DNA of 46,062 nt, taken from contig JAKSHZ010000013.1 in NCBI GenBank assembly GCA_024399115.1, forward strand, positions 1-46,062. The letters run 5' to 3'. The notes under the pieces are model-generated. The model had not been told where the DNA came from. It ran no database searches and saw only the letters and a list, made by a program, of their open reading frames with translations. The position numbers and the translations under genes are program-made. Below are positions 30,748-39,668 of this stretch, piece by piece. The stretch's first letter is position 1. Every line of letters starts with the position of its first letter. This DNA is from Bacilli bacterium (GTDB lineage: Bacteria; Bacillota_I; Bacilli_A; RFN20; CAG-826).

Positions 30748-32520
30748 CTATTTTAAATTGTGGCCTCTGTCGTTGTAAGTTGTATGTAACAACTCATGAG
30801 CTTTATGAGAGCCAGGTTTTTCTAAATATTCATCATATAAAGCTTTAACTTGTGTGTTCTCGTGAGAACGTCTGACTGTTTGTCTTTCGTCTTCACTATA
30901 GAGAGCAGCGGCACGTTTTGCTCTATAAGTATCTTCAATATCAATATCTTCGTTTGGAAGCATACAGCTTCTGATGTATGGTTGACCGCCACCATTGATA
31001 CATCCGCCAGGGCAACCCATAACTTCAATGAATGTGTATGGTGATTTGCCTGCTCTGATGTCATCTAAGATAGGTTTTGCAGCCTTCATAGAAGAAACAA
31101 CAGCAACTTTGATTTCTTTACCAGCGATTGTGAATGAAGCTTCCTTAACGCCTTCCTGACCACGGACTGGTTCACATTTTAATAATGAATCAGCGTTTTC
31201 ACCTGTTAACCAGTAGTAAGCAGTTCTTAAAGCAGCTTCCATAACACCACCAGTAGCACCGAAGATAACACCAGCACCAGTGTATTCACCAAGAATGTCT
31301 TGATCGAATTCACTGTTTGGTAATCTGTTAAATTCAATACCAGCACGTCTAATGTATGTTGCAAGTTCTCTAGTTGTTAAAACTGCATCAACATCAGCTA
31401 AACCATTAACGCCACGGCATTCAGGTCTTTCTTTTTCGAATTTCTTTGCTGTACAAGGCATAATTGAAACTACAAAGATGTCTTCTGGTTTAATGTTGTT
31501 CTTTTCAGCAAAGAAAGACTTAATGACAGCGCCTTCCATTTCGTGTGGAGATTTACAGCTTGATAAGTGACCAATGAGATCTCCATAGAATTGTTCTGCA
31601 TAGTTGACCCAACCAGGAGAACATGAAGTAATCATTGGGAGAGCACCACCGTTATTGATTCTTTCGAGAAGTTCGTTTGCTTCTTCCATAATTGTTAAGT
31701 CAGCAGCAAAGTTTGTGTCGTAAACTCTGTAGAAGCCTAATCTCTTAAGAGCTGTAACCATCTTACCAGTAACTGGAGTACCAACAGGCATACCGAATTC
31801 TTCGCCTAATGCTGCTCTAACAGCTGGAGCAGTTTGAACGATAACGTATTTACCTGCTTTGAATGCTTCATCGACTTTGTCGATTTCGCCTTTTTCCATT
31901 AATGCACCAGTTGGACAAACTGTGACACATTGGCCACATTGTAAACATGGAACATCTTTGAATGATTTGTTATATGCTGGGCCAACGATAGTTTTGAAAC
32001 CTCTATTTTCGAAGCCTAAGATACCGATGCCTTGAGCATATTTACATTGTTCAATACATCTACCACATAAGACACATTTTGAAGTATCTCTAATTAATGC
32101 TGGAGATAAATCATCATATGTTGTAGGTGTTTTTTCACCTCTGAACATGCCTTCTCTTGCACCAACTAATTGAGCGACTCTTAAGAGTTCACAATTTTGG
32201 TTTTTTCTACAAGATTGGCAATCATGGTTGTGGTTTGAGAGTAATAATTCAACTGAAACTCTTCTTGCTTCAGTTGCTTTTTGTGAGTTAATTGAGATTT
32301 CCATTCCTTCGTTAACAGGATAGACGCAAGAAGCAACTAAACCTCTTGCACCTTTAACTTCAACTAAACATACACGGCAAGATGCCTTTGAACATCTACC
32401 ATGATTGAAACTACATAAAGAAGGAATGTTATATCCACATTGTTTAGCAGCTTCTAAGACTGTAAGTGATGAATCTACTTGGTAAGAAATACCATCGATT
32501 TTAATATTTACTAATGCCAT
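30748..32520 (-). CDS. hydA: [FeFe] hydrogenase catalytic subunit HydA
   Basis: Makes H2 from protons with electrons from NADH and ferredoxin; 590 residues. [2Fe-2S] domain with Cys36, 48, 51, 65; His-Cys3 cluster (His97, Cys101, 104, 110); two [4Fe-4S] clusters (CVLCGRCIEQC at about 149-159, CLQCGQCVTVCP at about 192-203); H-cluster motifs TSCSPGW (298-304), MPCTAKKFE (354 on) and the C-terminal MGCPGGCINGGGQP. With hydB and hydC it forms the trimeric NADH-linked, probably electron-bifurcating enzyme. Maturases HydEFG are not in the window. Confidence 0.96.
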   Translation of the reverse strand: MALVNIKIDGISYQVDSSLTVLEAAKQCGYNIPSLCSFNHGRCSKASCRVCLVEVKGARGLVASCVYPVNEGMEISINSQKATEARRVSVELLLSNHNHDCQSCRKNQNCELLRVAQLVGAREGMFRGEKTPTTYDDLSPALIRDTSKCVLCGRCIEQCKYAQGIGILGFENRGFKTIVGPAYNKSFKDVPCLQCGQCVTVCPTGALMEKGEIDKVDEAFKAGKYVIVQTAPAVRAALGEEFGMPVGTPVTGKMVTALKRLGFYRVYDTNFAADLTIMEEANELLERINNGGALPMITSCSPGWVNYAEQFYGDLIGHLSSCKSPHEMEGAVIKSFFAEKNNIKPEDIFVVSIMPCTAKKFEKERPECRGVNGLADVDAVLTTRELATYIRRAGIEFNRLPNSEFDQDILGEYTGAGVIFGATGGVMEAALRTAYYWLTGENADSLLKCEPVRGQEGVKEASFTIAGKEIKVAVVSSMKAAKPILDDIRAGKSPYTFIEVMGCPGGCINGGGQPYIRSCMLPNEDIDIEDTYRAKRAAALYSEDERQTVRRSHENTQVKALYDEYLEKPGSHKAHELLHTTYNDRGHNLK

Positions 32521-32534
32521 ATTTTTCCCTCCTA

Positions 32535-34406
32535 TTACTTCTTATAAATTGCATGGAATGGACATGCAGATAAGCATGTACCACATCTTACACATGCAGT
32601 TGTGTCAATTTTATATGTCTCTTTACCAGGAACACCTGTAATACAGTTGACAGGACAGTTTCTAGCACACTTAGAACATTTCTTACAAAGATCTGGATCA
32701 ACGTGATAAGAGATTAAGTTCTTACAAACGTGAGCTGGACATGTCTTATTAACGATGTGTTCAACATATTCATCTCTAAATCTCTTTAATGTTGAGATAA
32801 TTGGGTTAGCAGCAGTTTGACCTAAAGCACAGAGCGAACCATTCTTAGTAACTTCTGCTAATTCTTCTAATCTATCTAAATCACTTAATTCGCCTTCGCC
32901 ATTAGTGATCTTTGTTAAGATTTCGAGAATACGTTTTGTACCGATACGGCATGGAGTACATTTACCACATGATTCGTCGCAAATGAATTCCATATAGAAT
33001 TTAGCAACGTCGACCATACAGTTGTCTTCATCCATGACGATTGCACCACCTGAACCCATCATTGAGCCAAGTGCGACTAAGTTATCAAAGTCGATAGGTG
33101 TATCTAAGTGTTCTTCTGTTAAACATCCACCTGAAGGACCACCTGTTTGAATAGCTTTGAAATTCTTATTTCCTGGGATACCTCCAGCAATGTCATAAAC
33201 GAGTTCTCTAATTGTTGTACCCATTGGGATTTCAACAAGACCAACGTTATTGACTTTACCACCTAAAGCGAATACCTTAGTTCCTTTAGATTTTTCAGTA
33301 CCATATTTTGTAAATGCTTCAACACCTTCTCTAACGATATAAGGAACACATGCAAGTGTTTCAACGTTATTGACGATTGTTGGTTTTCCCCATAAGCCTT
33401 TAACAGCTGGGAATGGAGGTCTTGGACGTGGCATACCACGTTGGCCTTCGATTGAGTTAAGTAATGCTGTTTCTTCACCACAAACGAATGCACCAGCACC
33501 AAGTCTTAAGTGAACGTCGAAGCAGAAATCAGTACCTAAAATGTTATTACCTAATAAGCCAACTTCTCTAGCTTGCTTAATTGCGATATTTAAACGATTA
33601 ACAGCGACTGGATACTCAGCACGGACGTAGAAGTAACCTTCTTTTGCGCCGATTGCGTAACCAGCAATCATCATACCTTCGATAACTGATAATGGATTAC
33701 CTTCTAAGATAGAACGATCCATGAATGCGCCTGGGTCACCTTCATCACCATTACAGACAACATATTTTTCATCGCTTTCTTGGTTATAAGCAAATTGCCA
33801 TTTTCTACCAGTAGGGAAGCCACCACCGCCTCTACCTCTTAAACCTGAATCAAGAATCATGTTGATGACTTCTTGACGGTCCATATGAAGAGCTTTGTCT
33901 AAAGCTTGGAATGAACCATAGCCAATTGCTTCTTCAATATTTTCTGGATCGATAACTGAACAACCATATAAAGCAATTCTCTTTTGCTTTTTATAGAAGT
34001 TGATATCTTCCATTTTCTTAATCTTTTCATGTGTAATTGGATCTACATAAAGTAAATCTTCGACAATGCCATGATTGATAAAGTCTTCTTCGATGATTTT
34101 TTCAACATCGGAAACTTTAACTTTACGATATAAAGTATCTTCTGGATAAACCTTAACGAATGGACCTTGTGAACAGAATCCGAAACAGCCAACCATATTG
34201 ACTGAGATAATTCCGTCGAGTCCTTTGTCTTTCAATACTTTTTCAAATCTTTCTTTTAATACTGTTGAGTCACTAGATAAACATCCAGTACCACCACAGA
34301 TAACAATAGCTCTTTTGCCAGTTTTTGAATTGAATTTATCGTCTAATTGTTTCTTGAAAGCTGCATGAGCAACCATCAACATCTCTGGATTAGTTACCTT
34401 TTTCAT
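32535..34406 (-). CDS. hydB: NADH-binding hydrogenase subunit HydB (NuoF-like)
   Basis: 623 residues from ATG 34406, chosen because GGAGG lies 10 bases before it; the frame is open further upstream into hydC. N-terminal thioredoxin-like [2Fe-2S] domain (IVICGGTGCLSSDS, NMVGCFGFCSQGP), then the FMN/NADH module (GLRGRGGGGFPTGRKW, CNGDEGDPGAFMDRS), a [4Fe-4S] site ESCGKCTPCRIGT and two C-terminal ferredoxin clusters (CKKCSKCARNCPVNC, CVRCGTCLSACP). Diaphorase subunit of HydABC. Confidence 0.95.
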   Translation of the reverse strand: MKKVTNPEMLMVAHAAFKKQLDDKFNSKTGKRAIVICGGTGCLSSDSTVLKERFEKVLKDKGLDGIISVNMVGCFGFCSQGPFVKVYPEDTLYRKVKVSDVEKIIEEDFINHGIVEDLLYVDPITHEKIKKMEDINFYKKQKRIALYGCSVIDPENIEEAIGYGSFQALDKALHMDRQEVINMILDSGLRGRGGGGFPTGRKWQFAYNQESDEKYVVCNGDEGDPGAFMDRSILEGNPLSVIEGMMIAGYAIGAKEGYFYVRAEYPVAVNRLNIAIKQAREVGLLGNNILGTDFCFDVHLRLGAGAFVCGEETALLNSIEGQRGMPRPRPPFPAVKGLWGKPTIVNNVETLACVPYIVREGVEAFTKYGTEKSKGTKVFALGGKVNNVGLVEIPMGTTIRELVYDIAGGIPGNKNFKAIQTGGPSGGCLTEEHLDTPIDFDNLVALGSMMGSGGAIVMDEDNCMVDVAKFYMEFICDESCGKCTPCRIGTKRILEILTKITNGEGELSDLDRLEELAEVTKNGSLCALGQTAANPIISTLKRFRDEYVEHIVNKTCPAHVCKNLISYHVDPDLCKKCSKCARNCPVNCITGVPGKETYKIDTTACVRCGTCLSACPFHAIYKK

Positions 34407-34890
34407 TTTTTTCAGCCTCCATCTTTTCACAAGCATCGATGATCTTTTCAACATCTTCGACTCTGACTTGTGGATAAACTTTTTCATTAACTCTAACTGC
34501 TGGAGCTAATGCGCAGGCGCCGATACATCTGAGTGCATCGATTGTAAACATACCATCAGCGGTTGTTTCACCTGGTTGAATTCCAAGTAATTGACAGAAC
34601 TTATCAATAACTTGTTGTGAGTTTTTGACATAACAAGCAGTACCTAAACAAACACCAATGATGTATTTTCCTTTTGGTTTGAGCGAGAAAAAACTATAGA
34701 AGGTAACAACGCCATAGATCTCAGCAACGCTAATTCCTGTTTCTTCGGAAATAAGTTCTTGAGCTTCCATAGGGATGTAACCAAATTTAGTTTGAACCGC
34801 AGAAAGGATCATCATTAAAGGAGTTGGTTCATTGATAAATTGAGCAACAATTTCTTTGATTTCTTTAATTGCGTGTTCTTGTAGTTTCAT
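34390..34890 (-). CDS. hydC: Hydrogenase [2Fe-2S] subunit HydC (NuoE-like)
   Basis: 166 residues. N-terminal helical bundle and a thioredoxin-like domain binding one [2Fe-2S] cluster by CLGTACYVK and CIGACALAP. Partner of HydB; first gene of the hydCBA operon, overlapping hydB by 17 bp. The 5' leader carries a promoter at 34920-34949. Confidence 0.95.
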   Translation of the reverse strand: MKLQEHAIKEIKEIVAQFINEPTPLMMILSAVQTKFGYIPMEAQELISEETGISVAEIYGVVTFYSFFSLKPKGKYIIGVCLGTACYVKNSQQVIDKFCQLLGIQPGETTADGMFTIDALRCIGACALAPAVRVNEKVYPQVRVEDVEKIIDACEKMEAEKNEKGN

Positions 34891-34919
34891 AAAGATCCCC
34901 TTTTAAACTATTTGATTTG

Positions 34920-34949
34920 ATTATAGGCGTGCATTCGTATACGTGTAAA
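34920..34949 (-). promoter_or_regulatory. hydCBA promoter with internal palindrome
   Basis: Minus strand TTTACA (34944-34949), 18-nt spacer, TATAAT (34920-34925). The spacer begins with the perfect palindrome CGTATACG (34936-34943), GC-rich against its surroundings and placed where a regulator could block or realign the promoter. Confidence 0.65.
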
Positions 34950-35035
34950 CGAGACCTTGAAAGTTTAAGAAAAAGTTGAAGGAAGAACCAACATAATGCA
35001 ACAAGTGTCGGATTTTCAAATGTAAAAACCATAAG

Positions 35036-35059
35036 AAAAACACCGTGTTTCCACGATGT
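35036..35059 (-). terminator. Intrinsic terminator of the pyr-gtrA transcript
   Basis: Minus strand ACATCGTG, GAAA tetraloop, CACGGTGT (one G-U pair), then TTTTTC. Confidence 0.85.
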
Positions 35060-35080
35060 GCTTACTGATTTTTTATATCT

Positions 35081-35569
35081 TTATTTATTTTTAAAAAGAA
35101 CAAACTTTTCTAATGGGAACAGGACTAACATTTGGAAAGTTCCTGCAGCCATAGCAGCAATTGTAGGAGCCAAACTATTTAAGAACTTAACAGAAACGCT
35201 CAACAAAGCGTTCGCAACTATTCCTTGTAAAAATGTCGAAACAAAGATAAGGACTAAGACAATAAAAATGTATATAACTACGTATGTCTTTGGGCTATTT
35301 GACTTAAATGTTGTTTTTCTATTTTGGAAAAAGCCATAAACATTAGCGATTAAGTTTGATAAAAAGAAAGGCAAAATATAACCCCAGTTTGTATGCCCTT
35401 CTCCCATAACTTGCTCGGTGAAGATTTTTCCTAAGAAACTAGGCAATGGGTTTGTAATTCCCTTCATCAGTAAAAACAAAACGTTAACTAAAACAAGTTG
35501 AATTACTGTAACTATGCAACTTACCAAAATAAATTTAATAATTTCCCAAAGTGTCTTTTTCTTTTCCAT
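35081..35569 (-). CDS. GtrA family membrane protein
   Basis: 162 residues with four hydrophobic segments (about 9-30, 58-80, 88-115, 125-155). The pattern FLLSNLIANVYGFFQNRKTTFKS (NF-x-x-x-R-x-x-x-F-type loop) is typical of GtrA proteins, linked to moving polyprenyl-linked sugars or to teichoic acid/polysaccharide decoration. It lies 31 bp after pyrB on the same strand and before the terminator, so it is the last gene of the pyr transcript, although its function has no obvious link to pyrimidine synthesis. Confidence 0.85.
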   Translation of the reverse strand: MEKKKTLWEIIKFILVSCIVTVIQLVLVNVLFLLMKGITNPLPSFLGKIFTEQVMGEGHTNWGYILPFFLSNLIANVYGFFQNRKTTFKSNSPKTYVVIYIFIVLVLIFVSTFLQGIVANALLSVSVKFLNSLAPTIAAMAAGTFQMLVLFPLEKFVLFKNK

Positions 35570-35600
35570 TTAAGACTTTTTATTATGCTAAATAAATCAA

Positions 35601-36680
35601 TTAATTGACCTTTTGGTCACAATAAATGCATCTAATAACTTTATTTTCTTTATCAGTTACTCTTGCGATGTGGTCTAATTCTTGCTCTGTTTGGCAGATA
35701 CATTTAGGGTTCTTACAAACATATTGATTTACGAGTAAATTTGATTCATCGATATTACTTTCAGAGTCTTTTTCTGCAAGTAATTTCAAGATTAAAGCCA
35801 TTCTAATAAATTTACCGTTTAAGGCTTGTTTAAAATATAAAGCTCTTGGGTCTTTATCAACTTTAACCGAGATTTCATTAACTCTTGGTAATGGATGTAA
35901 AACAATCATCTTACTTGGAGCTTTTTTCATTTTCTCTACATCTAAAACGTAAGAGTTTTTCAATTTTTCGTATTCTTCAGGATCAGTGAATCTCTCTCTT
36001 TGAATTCTTGTCATATATAAGACATCTAAGTCCTCTAAATTATCTTCGAGATTTGTAACTTCGACGTAATCCATGTTGTTTGCTTTAATTACATCTTCTT
36101 TAATGTGAGAAGGTAATTTTAATTCTTCTGGAGAAATTAAAACGAGCTTAATTCCTGTGTATCTAGATAAAGCGGCAATCAATGAATGGACCGTTCTTCC
36201 ATACTTTAAGTCGCCACACATACCGACTTTAAGGTTATTAAAGCCACCTTTTTCACGGTAGATAGTTAATAAATCTGTGAGAGTTTGAGTTGGGTGACAA
36301 TGTCCACCATCACCAGCATTAATAACTGGAACAGTGGCATTAAGAGCAGAGACTAAAGCAGCACCTTCTTTTGGTGATCTAATAGCAATAATATCTGCAT
36401 AGTTAGATACGATTTTTGCTGTATCAGCGACTGATTCGCCTTTTGCAGCAGATGAGCTAGAAGCTTCAGAGAAGCCAATTACGTTTCCTCCTAGTTCCAT
36501 CATTGCAGCTTCAAAAGACAATCTAGTTCTTGTTGAAGGTTCAAAAAACAATGTAGCCAATTTCTTATGTCTACATTTTTCTTGATAAGCCTCAGGATTA
36601 TTGATGATATCTAATGCCTTATCAAACAATTCCTTTAATTCATCTATAGAAAAGTCTGTGATGTCAATTAAATGCTTCAT
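35601..36680 (-). CDS. pyrB: Aspartate carbamoyltransferase with fused PyrI-type zinc ribbon
   Basis: Condenses carbamoyl phosphate and aspartate; 359 residues. Catalytic part about 1-305 with [12 protein letters not shown], the flexible [16 protein letters not shown] loop, HPTQTLTDL and LHPLPRV. After a linker (about 306-321) comes a zinc ribbon: C322-x4-C327-x23-C351-x2-C354, the same spacing as Cys109/114/138/141 of E. coli PyrI. The nucleotide-binding allosteric domain of PyrI is absent. A TTG five codons upstream is an alternative start; ATG 36680, two bases after pyrE, is preferred. Confidence 0.95.
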   Translation of the reverse strand: MKHLIDITDFSIDELKELFDKALDIINNPEAYQEKCRHKKLATLFFEPSTRTRLSFEAAMMELGGNVIGFSEASSSSAAKGESVADTAKIVSNYADIIAIRSPKEGAALVSALNATVPVINAGDGGHCHPTQTLTDLLTIYREKGGFNNLKVGMCGDLKYGRTVHSLIAALSRYTGIKLVLISPEELKLPSHIKEDVIKANNMDYVEVTNLEDNLEDLDVLYMTRIQRERFTDPEEYEKLKNSYVLDVEKMKKAPSKMIVLHPLPRVNEISVKVDKDPRALYFKQALNGKFIRMALILKLLAEKDSESNIDESNLLVNQYVCKNPKCICQTEQELDHIARVTDKENKVIRCIYCDQKVN

Positions 36681-36682
36681 AA

Positions 36683-37321
36683 TTAACGAATCCAACTTTC
36701 ATCACTTGGATTGTTTCTAAATTGGATTAATCTTTCGACTGCTTCTTCTTCGATATATTTTTCTTCAGCAGCGATTTTTGCGATTAAGTCGAAGTTAGTT
36801 AAAGAAACGTTTTTAACGTTAGCTTCAGCAAGTCTGTCTAAGCCTTTTTTCATGCCATAAGTGAAGATAGAAACAACTCCTAAAACTTCAGCGCCTGCTT
36901 CTCTTAAAACGTTAACAACTTCAATGACTGAGCCACCTGTTGAAATCAAATCTTCAACGACGACTACTTTTTGACCTTTTTCGAGTTTACCTTCGATTTG
37001 GTTTTGACGTCCGTGGTCTTTGCTTCCACTTCTAACATAACCCATAGGTAATGAAAGGAGGTGACCTGTGATAGCTGCGTGAGCGATACCTGCTGTTGAA
37101 GTACCCATTAATACTTCTACTTCTGGATATTCTTTCTTAATTGTTTCTGCTAAAGCAGATTCAACATCAGTTCTAACTTTTACATTAGTCAAAGTTAATC
37201 TATTGTCACAATAGACTGGTGACTTAATACCACTAGCCCATGTGAATGGTTCGTTTGGTCTAAAAAATACTGCTTTGATTGAAAGTAAATCTTTTGCAAT
37301 TAATTCTGAAATGTTTTCCAT
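36683..37321 (-). CDS. pyrE: Orotate phosphoribosyltransferase
   Basis: Converts orotate and PRPP to OMP; 212 residues. PRPP-binding motif [18 protein letters not shown]-terminal [16 protein letters not shown] and the flexible loop [18 protein letters not shown]. Good AGGAGA site; three bases after pyrF. Part of the pyrC-carB-pyrKDFEB operon. Confidence 0.96.
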   Translation of the reverse strand: MENISELIAKDLLSIKAVFFRPNEPFTWASGIKSPVYCDNRLTLTNVKVRTDVESALAETIKKEYPEVEVLMGTSTAGIAHAAITGHLLSLPMGYVRSGSKDHGRQNQIEGKLEKGQKVVVVEDLISTGGSVIEVVNVLREAGAEVLGVVSIFTYGMKKGLDRLAEANVKNVSLTNFDLIAKIAAEEKYIEEEAVERLIQFRNNPSDESWIR

Positions 37322-37324
37322 TGA

Positions 37325-38026
37325 TTATTCTCCTAAAAATTCTTTAACGCATCTCTTATAAGCGGCGACTGGGTCTGCTGCTTGAGTAATTGGTCTACCG
37401 ACTACGATGAAGTCAGAACCAATCTTTCTTGCTTCTTCTGGAGTCATGACACGTTTTTGGTCACATTTATCTCCATCAGCAAATCTAACACCTGGAGTCA
37501 CTGTTAAGAAGTCTTTGCCACATCTATTATGTACAACTTCTGACTCTAAAGGCGAACATACAACGCCATCAAGACCAGATTCTTTAGCGTTTTGAGCGTA
37601 ATGCATAACGACTTCTGGAAGTGGTTCTTTAATTAATAAGTCGGTTTCCATAGATTCTTGGTTAGTAGATGTTAATTGAGTAACAGCGATTAATAATGGT
37701 CTAGATCCATCTGGTCTAGTTAAGCCTTCTAAAGCTGCTTTCATCATTTCTTTAGTTCCACCAGCGTGTAAGTTAGTCATATCAACATCTAATCTTGATA
37801 AAACCGCCATAGCCTTTTTAACAGTGTTTGGGATGTCGTGTAATTTTAAATCTAAGAAGATCTTGTGACCTCTATTTTTAATTTCCTTAACAATTGATGG
37901 TCCTTCAGCATAGAAGAGTTCCATACCAATCTTTACGAAAGGTTTGCAATCAACGAATTTGTCTAAAAATTCTAAAGTTTTTGCACCGCTTTCAAAGTCA
38001 CAAGCGATAATGACGTCTTTTTCCAT
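37325..38026 (-). CDS. pyrF: Orotidine 5'-phosphate decarboxylase
   Basis: Last step to UMP; 233 residues. Catalytic motif [16 protein letters not shown] (Lys-Asp set), [27 protein letters not shown] and [10 protein letters not shown] at the phosphate site. It starts one base after pyrD. Confidence 0.97.
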   Translation of the reverse strand: MEKDVIIACDFESGAKTLEFLDKFVDCKPFVKIGMELFYAEGPSIVKEIKNRGHKIFLDLKLHDIPNTVKKAMAVLSRLDVDMTNLHAGGTKEMMKAALEGLTRPDGSRPLLIAVTQLTSTNQESMETDLLIKEPLPEVVMHYAQNAKESGLDGVVCSPLESEVVHNRCGKDFLTVTPGVRFADGDKCDQKRVMTPEEARKIGSDFIVVGRPITQAADPVAAYKRCVKEFLGE

Positions 38027-38027
38027 T

Positions 38028-38945
38028 TTAGTTCACTCCTTTAATAATATCTTTTAAAGATGTAATGTTGTATTTTTCCATTACTCTTGGTAAATCTTCG
38101 ATAATTTCTTTGCATGCAAACGGATTAATTAAGTTTGCTGCGCCTACTTGAACAGCTGTTGCGCCTGCTAGCATCATTTCAATAACGTCTTCAGCAGAAT
38201 CAACACCACCCATACCAATAACAGGAATATTAACAGCATGTGCGACTTGATAAACCATTCTAACTGCTACTGGGAAGATTGCACTTCCAGAAAAACCTCC
38301 CATCTTATTAGCGATAACTGGTCTTCTAGTCTTAAGATCGATTCTCATTCCTAATAATGTGTTAATTAATGAGATACCGTCTGCTCCACCTTCTTCGCAA
38401 GCTTTAGCGATTGCAACAATATCTGTTACATTAGGGCTTAATTTTACGAATACAGGTTTAGTAGTTACTTCTTTAACGGCTTTAGTAACAGCTTTTGCCA
38501 TTTCTGGAGATGTGCCAAATGCCATGCCTCCGCCATGAACGTTTGGACATGAGATATTTACTTCAATCCAGCCTACTTCATCAAGCTTATCTACTTTTTT
38601 ACATGTTTCTACATACTCTTCAATAGAGAATCCAGAAACATTAGCCATTACTTTTTTATTGAATACCTTTTTAAGTTTAGGTAGTTCGACACTAATTACT
38701 TTATCTACACCTGGATTTTGAAGTCCGACAGCGTTAATCATGCCGTTTTTACATTCAGCAATTCTAGGTGTTGGGTTTCCAAATCTTGGATTAAGTGTTG
38801 TTCCCTTCCAAGAAAAAGTCCCAAGAATATTAATGTCATATAATTCTGCAAATTCATAACCAAAACCAAATGTTCCACTAGCTGGAATAACTGGATTATC
38901 TAATTCAATTCCACAAAGAGTTACTTTTGTATCTACTTTTCCCAT
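38028..38945 (-). CDS. pyrD: Dihydroorotate dehydrogenase B, catalytic subunit
   Basis: NAD-linked class 1B enzyme, 305 residues. FMN site [11 protein letters not shown]; catalytic Cys in [16 protein letters not shown] (class 1 uses Cys); substrate-binding [10 protein letters not shown]-terminal [27 protein letters not shown]. It works with PyrK, encoded just upstream with a 13-bp overlap. Confidence 0.97.
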   Translation of the reverse strand: MGKVDTKVTLCGIELDNPVIPASGTFGFGYEFAELYDINILGTFSWKGTTLNPRFGNPTPRIAECKNGMINAVGLQNPGVDKVISVELPKLKKVFNKKVMANVSGFSIEEYVETCKKVDKLDEVGWIEVNISCPNVHGGGMAFGTSPEMAKAVTKAVKEVTTKPVFVKLSPNVTDIVAIAKACEEGGADGISLINTLLGMRIDLKTRRPVIANKMGGFSGSAIFPVAVRMVYQVAHAVNIPVIGMGGVDSAEDVIEMMLAGATAVQVGAANLINPFACKEIIEDLPRVMEKYNITSLKDIIKGVN

Positions 38946-39667
38946 ACAATTTCCTCCTTATAGAATACTGGTCCTTCTTTACAGACTCTCTTATATCCTG
39001 TTGTAGTTTTTTGGCTGCACCCCATACAAGCACCAAAGCCACATCCCATTCTTTCTTCAAAAGAGAATTGACCAGATGTTGTAGTTTTATTGTAAACAGA
39101 TTTTAACATTGGAAGAGGTCCACATGTGTAGAAATAGTCATAATCAAATTCCATAGCGTCAGTTACAAAACCTTTAACTCCATAACTTCCATCTACAGTT
39201 GTGACAACTGTCTCTACTCCGAGTTTCTTAAACTCTTCTTCAAAGAAGATTTCTTCTTTTGTGTTAAAGCCTAAAACGACTCTAACTTTTTTGCCTTCTT
39301 CTACGAGCTTTTTACATAATCCATATAAAGGTGGAATACCAACGCCACCACCTAAAACTAAAGCGTTGTTCTCGGTATATGTTGTGACATATCCAGTTCC
39401 AAGACCGATTAAGCAATCTAAATCTTCGCCTTCTTTTACCTTTGATAAAGCTTCCGTTCCAGTACCTACAACCTTATAAATAATTGTGATTGTGTTGCTA
39501 GAAAAATCGCAGATTGAAATAGGTCTACGTAAGTATAATCCTTCTAATTTAATGTTGATGAATTGTCCACAAGAAACATTAACTGGTTCCTCGCTTTCAA
39601 TAACCATCTTAAAAACATTAGAAGTTAAAGGTATGTTTGATAAGACTTTGTACAAACCTTTTTGCAT
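38933..39667 (-). CDS. pyrK: Dihydroorotate dehydrogenase B, electron-transfer subunit
   Basis: 244-residue FAD and [2Fe-2S] protein passing electrons from PyrD to NAD(+). FAD motif LYLRRPISICDF, NAD loop ALVLGGGVGIPPLYGLCK and Cys cluster GCGFGACMGCSQKTTTGYKRVCKEGPVF. It is a paralogue of NfnA at 14346-15200, sharing fold and cluster. Confidence 0.96.
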   Translation of the reverse strand: MQKGLYKVLSNIPLTSNVFKMVIESEEPVNVSCGQFINIKLEGLYLRRPISICDFSSNTITIIYKVVGTGTEALSKVKEGEDLDCLIGLGTGYVTTYTENNALVLGGGVGIPPLYGLCKKLVEEGKKVRVVLGFNTKEEIFFEEEFKKLGVETVVTTVDGSYGVKGFVTDAMEFDYDYFYTCGPLPMLKSVYNKTTTSGQFSFEERMGCGFGACMGCSQKTTTGYKRVCKEGPVFYKEEIVWEK

Positions 39668-39668
39668 A

